A stretch of DNA of 32,735 nt from Spirochaetia bacterium. Its GTDB lineage: Bacteria > Spirochaetota > Spirochaetia > DSM-16054 > Sediminispirochaetaceae. Below the pieces are notes generated by a model. The model saw only the letters and a list, made by a program, of their open reading frames with translations. It ran no database searches and was not told where the DNA came from. The stretch covers positions 1 to 32,735 of the forward strand of contig JAIPFV010000025.1 of the NCBI GenBank assembly GCA_021736475.1. Reading direction: 5' to 3'. The stretch's first letter is position 1; each line of letters opens with the position of its first letter. Made by a program: the position numbers and the translations under genes. Positions 32,313 through 32,735 of the stretch are shown here, piece after piece.

Positions 32313-32735
32313 GTGGAGTTATTTATTCTCCAGGTAATGCCGACTTTGCAGCAAGCTGATACGACCTCTACTATCATCGCAATTGCGGTATTTGGTTTCT
32401 TTATTCTATTCTTGGTTATAGCCGGTATGCGCGGATCCCAGGCAAGTTCCGGTGGTGGCGGAGGCAACGGAAAGAAAAGGGCAAAGTTTAATAAGCGTAA
32501 ATTTCGTCGATACGCTGCAAATCGAGGCCTTACCCGCCAGGAGGCCCTCACTTTAGAGGACATCATCCGTCGTAACAAGGTCTATAGCCCCTACTCCCTG
32601 CTGAACAATACTCCGGCTCTGGACAGTAACCTTCGGAAAACCCTAAATGAAATTGAAGAAAGCGGCCTTGAGCCGAATTTACGGGAGGCCAAAAAACTAA
32701 CGCTCTACCGCATTAAGCAAAAAGTTGAGCGAAGT
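32313..32735 (+). CDS. Membrane-anchored protein, possibly of the spirochaete PilZ group (partial)
   Basis: From the GTG at 32313 (GAGGG 7 nt upstream) the frame is open to the window edge, giving 141 residues. It starts VELFILQVMPTLQQADTT, has one membrane segment (IIAIAVFGFFILFLVIAG, about residues 20-37), a Gly/Ser linker with GSQASSGGGGGNGKKR, and a basic cytoplasmic helical region (RGLTRQEALTLEDIIRR and SGLEPNLREAKKL). Spirochaete PilZ proteins near flagellar genes often have such anchors before the PilZ domain. No RxxxR or D/NxSxxG is within view, so the assignment is tentative. Confidence 0.5.
   Translation, partial: MELFILQVMPTLQQADTTSTIIAIAVFGFFILFLVIAGMRGSQASSGGGGGNGKKRAKFNKRKFRRYAANRGLTRQEALTLEDIIRRNKVYSPYSLLNNTPALDSNLRKTLNEIEESGLEPNLREAKKLTLYRIKQKVERS

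Overview
The window comes from a spirochaete, probably a free-living or facultatively respiring member of the Spirochaetaceae rather than a host-restricted Treponema. The right end carries two tandem FlaB-type core flagellins followed by a FlaG-like protein and FliD, a spirochaete arrangement. Two c-di-GMP (PilZ-type) candidates and a U32 peptidase lie nearby. GC content is moderate, and genes mostly have AAGGAG/GGAGG ribosome binding sites. The species cannot be named from the sequence.

Layout. (1) 1-6701, minus strand: an envelope operon encoding an RND pump adaptor, the RND permease, a TolC-like outer membrane channel, a small parvulin (PpiC) and an MlaD/MCE lipid-transport protein cut by the window edge. 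Its promoter region carries two copies of a 14-bp repeat. (2) 6900-9640: a nitroreductase (minus) with a palindrome in its leader, and a long-chain acyl-CoA synthetase (plus) ending in a strong bidirectional terminator. (3) 9660-15083: a flavin electron-transfer island. It holds a lipoprotein with a C-terminal flavinylation motif (D-T-V-S-G-A-T), a divergent type II NADH dehydrogenase with a C-terminal membrane extension, a long-chain polyprenyl diphosphate synthase and an ApbE-type FMN transferase lipoprotein. This matches several core parts of the Listeria flavin-based extracellular electron transfer locus (Ndh2, PplA, DmkB, FmnB), here in a diderm spirochaete and without recognisable EetA/EetB in the window. 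(4) 15258-17147: tRNA-Gly(TCC) with terminator and a Na+/phosphate cotransporter-PhoU fusion. (5) 17149-21648, minus: an apparent six-gene operon encoding an Arg/Glu-rich helical protein, a Cys-rich zinc-ribbon protein, an OmpR-type regulator, a histidine kinase with a Met-rich sensor loop, a DUF432-like protein and an MscS channel. (6) 21739-26532, minus: phosphoribosyltransferase, M29 aminopeptidase (apparently leaderless), pseudo-receiver/PilZ protein and U32 peptidase. (7) 26691-32735, plus: flagellar filament genes flaB1, flaB2, flaG-like and fliD, an unknown protein, and the start of a membrane-anchored protein.

The two observations most worth follow-up are the compact flavin electron-transfer island and the matching hairpin/Shine-Dalgarno leaders of the two flaB genes. 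Those leaders look like paired CsrA-binding sites.
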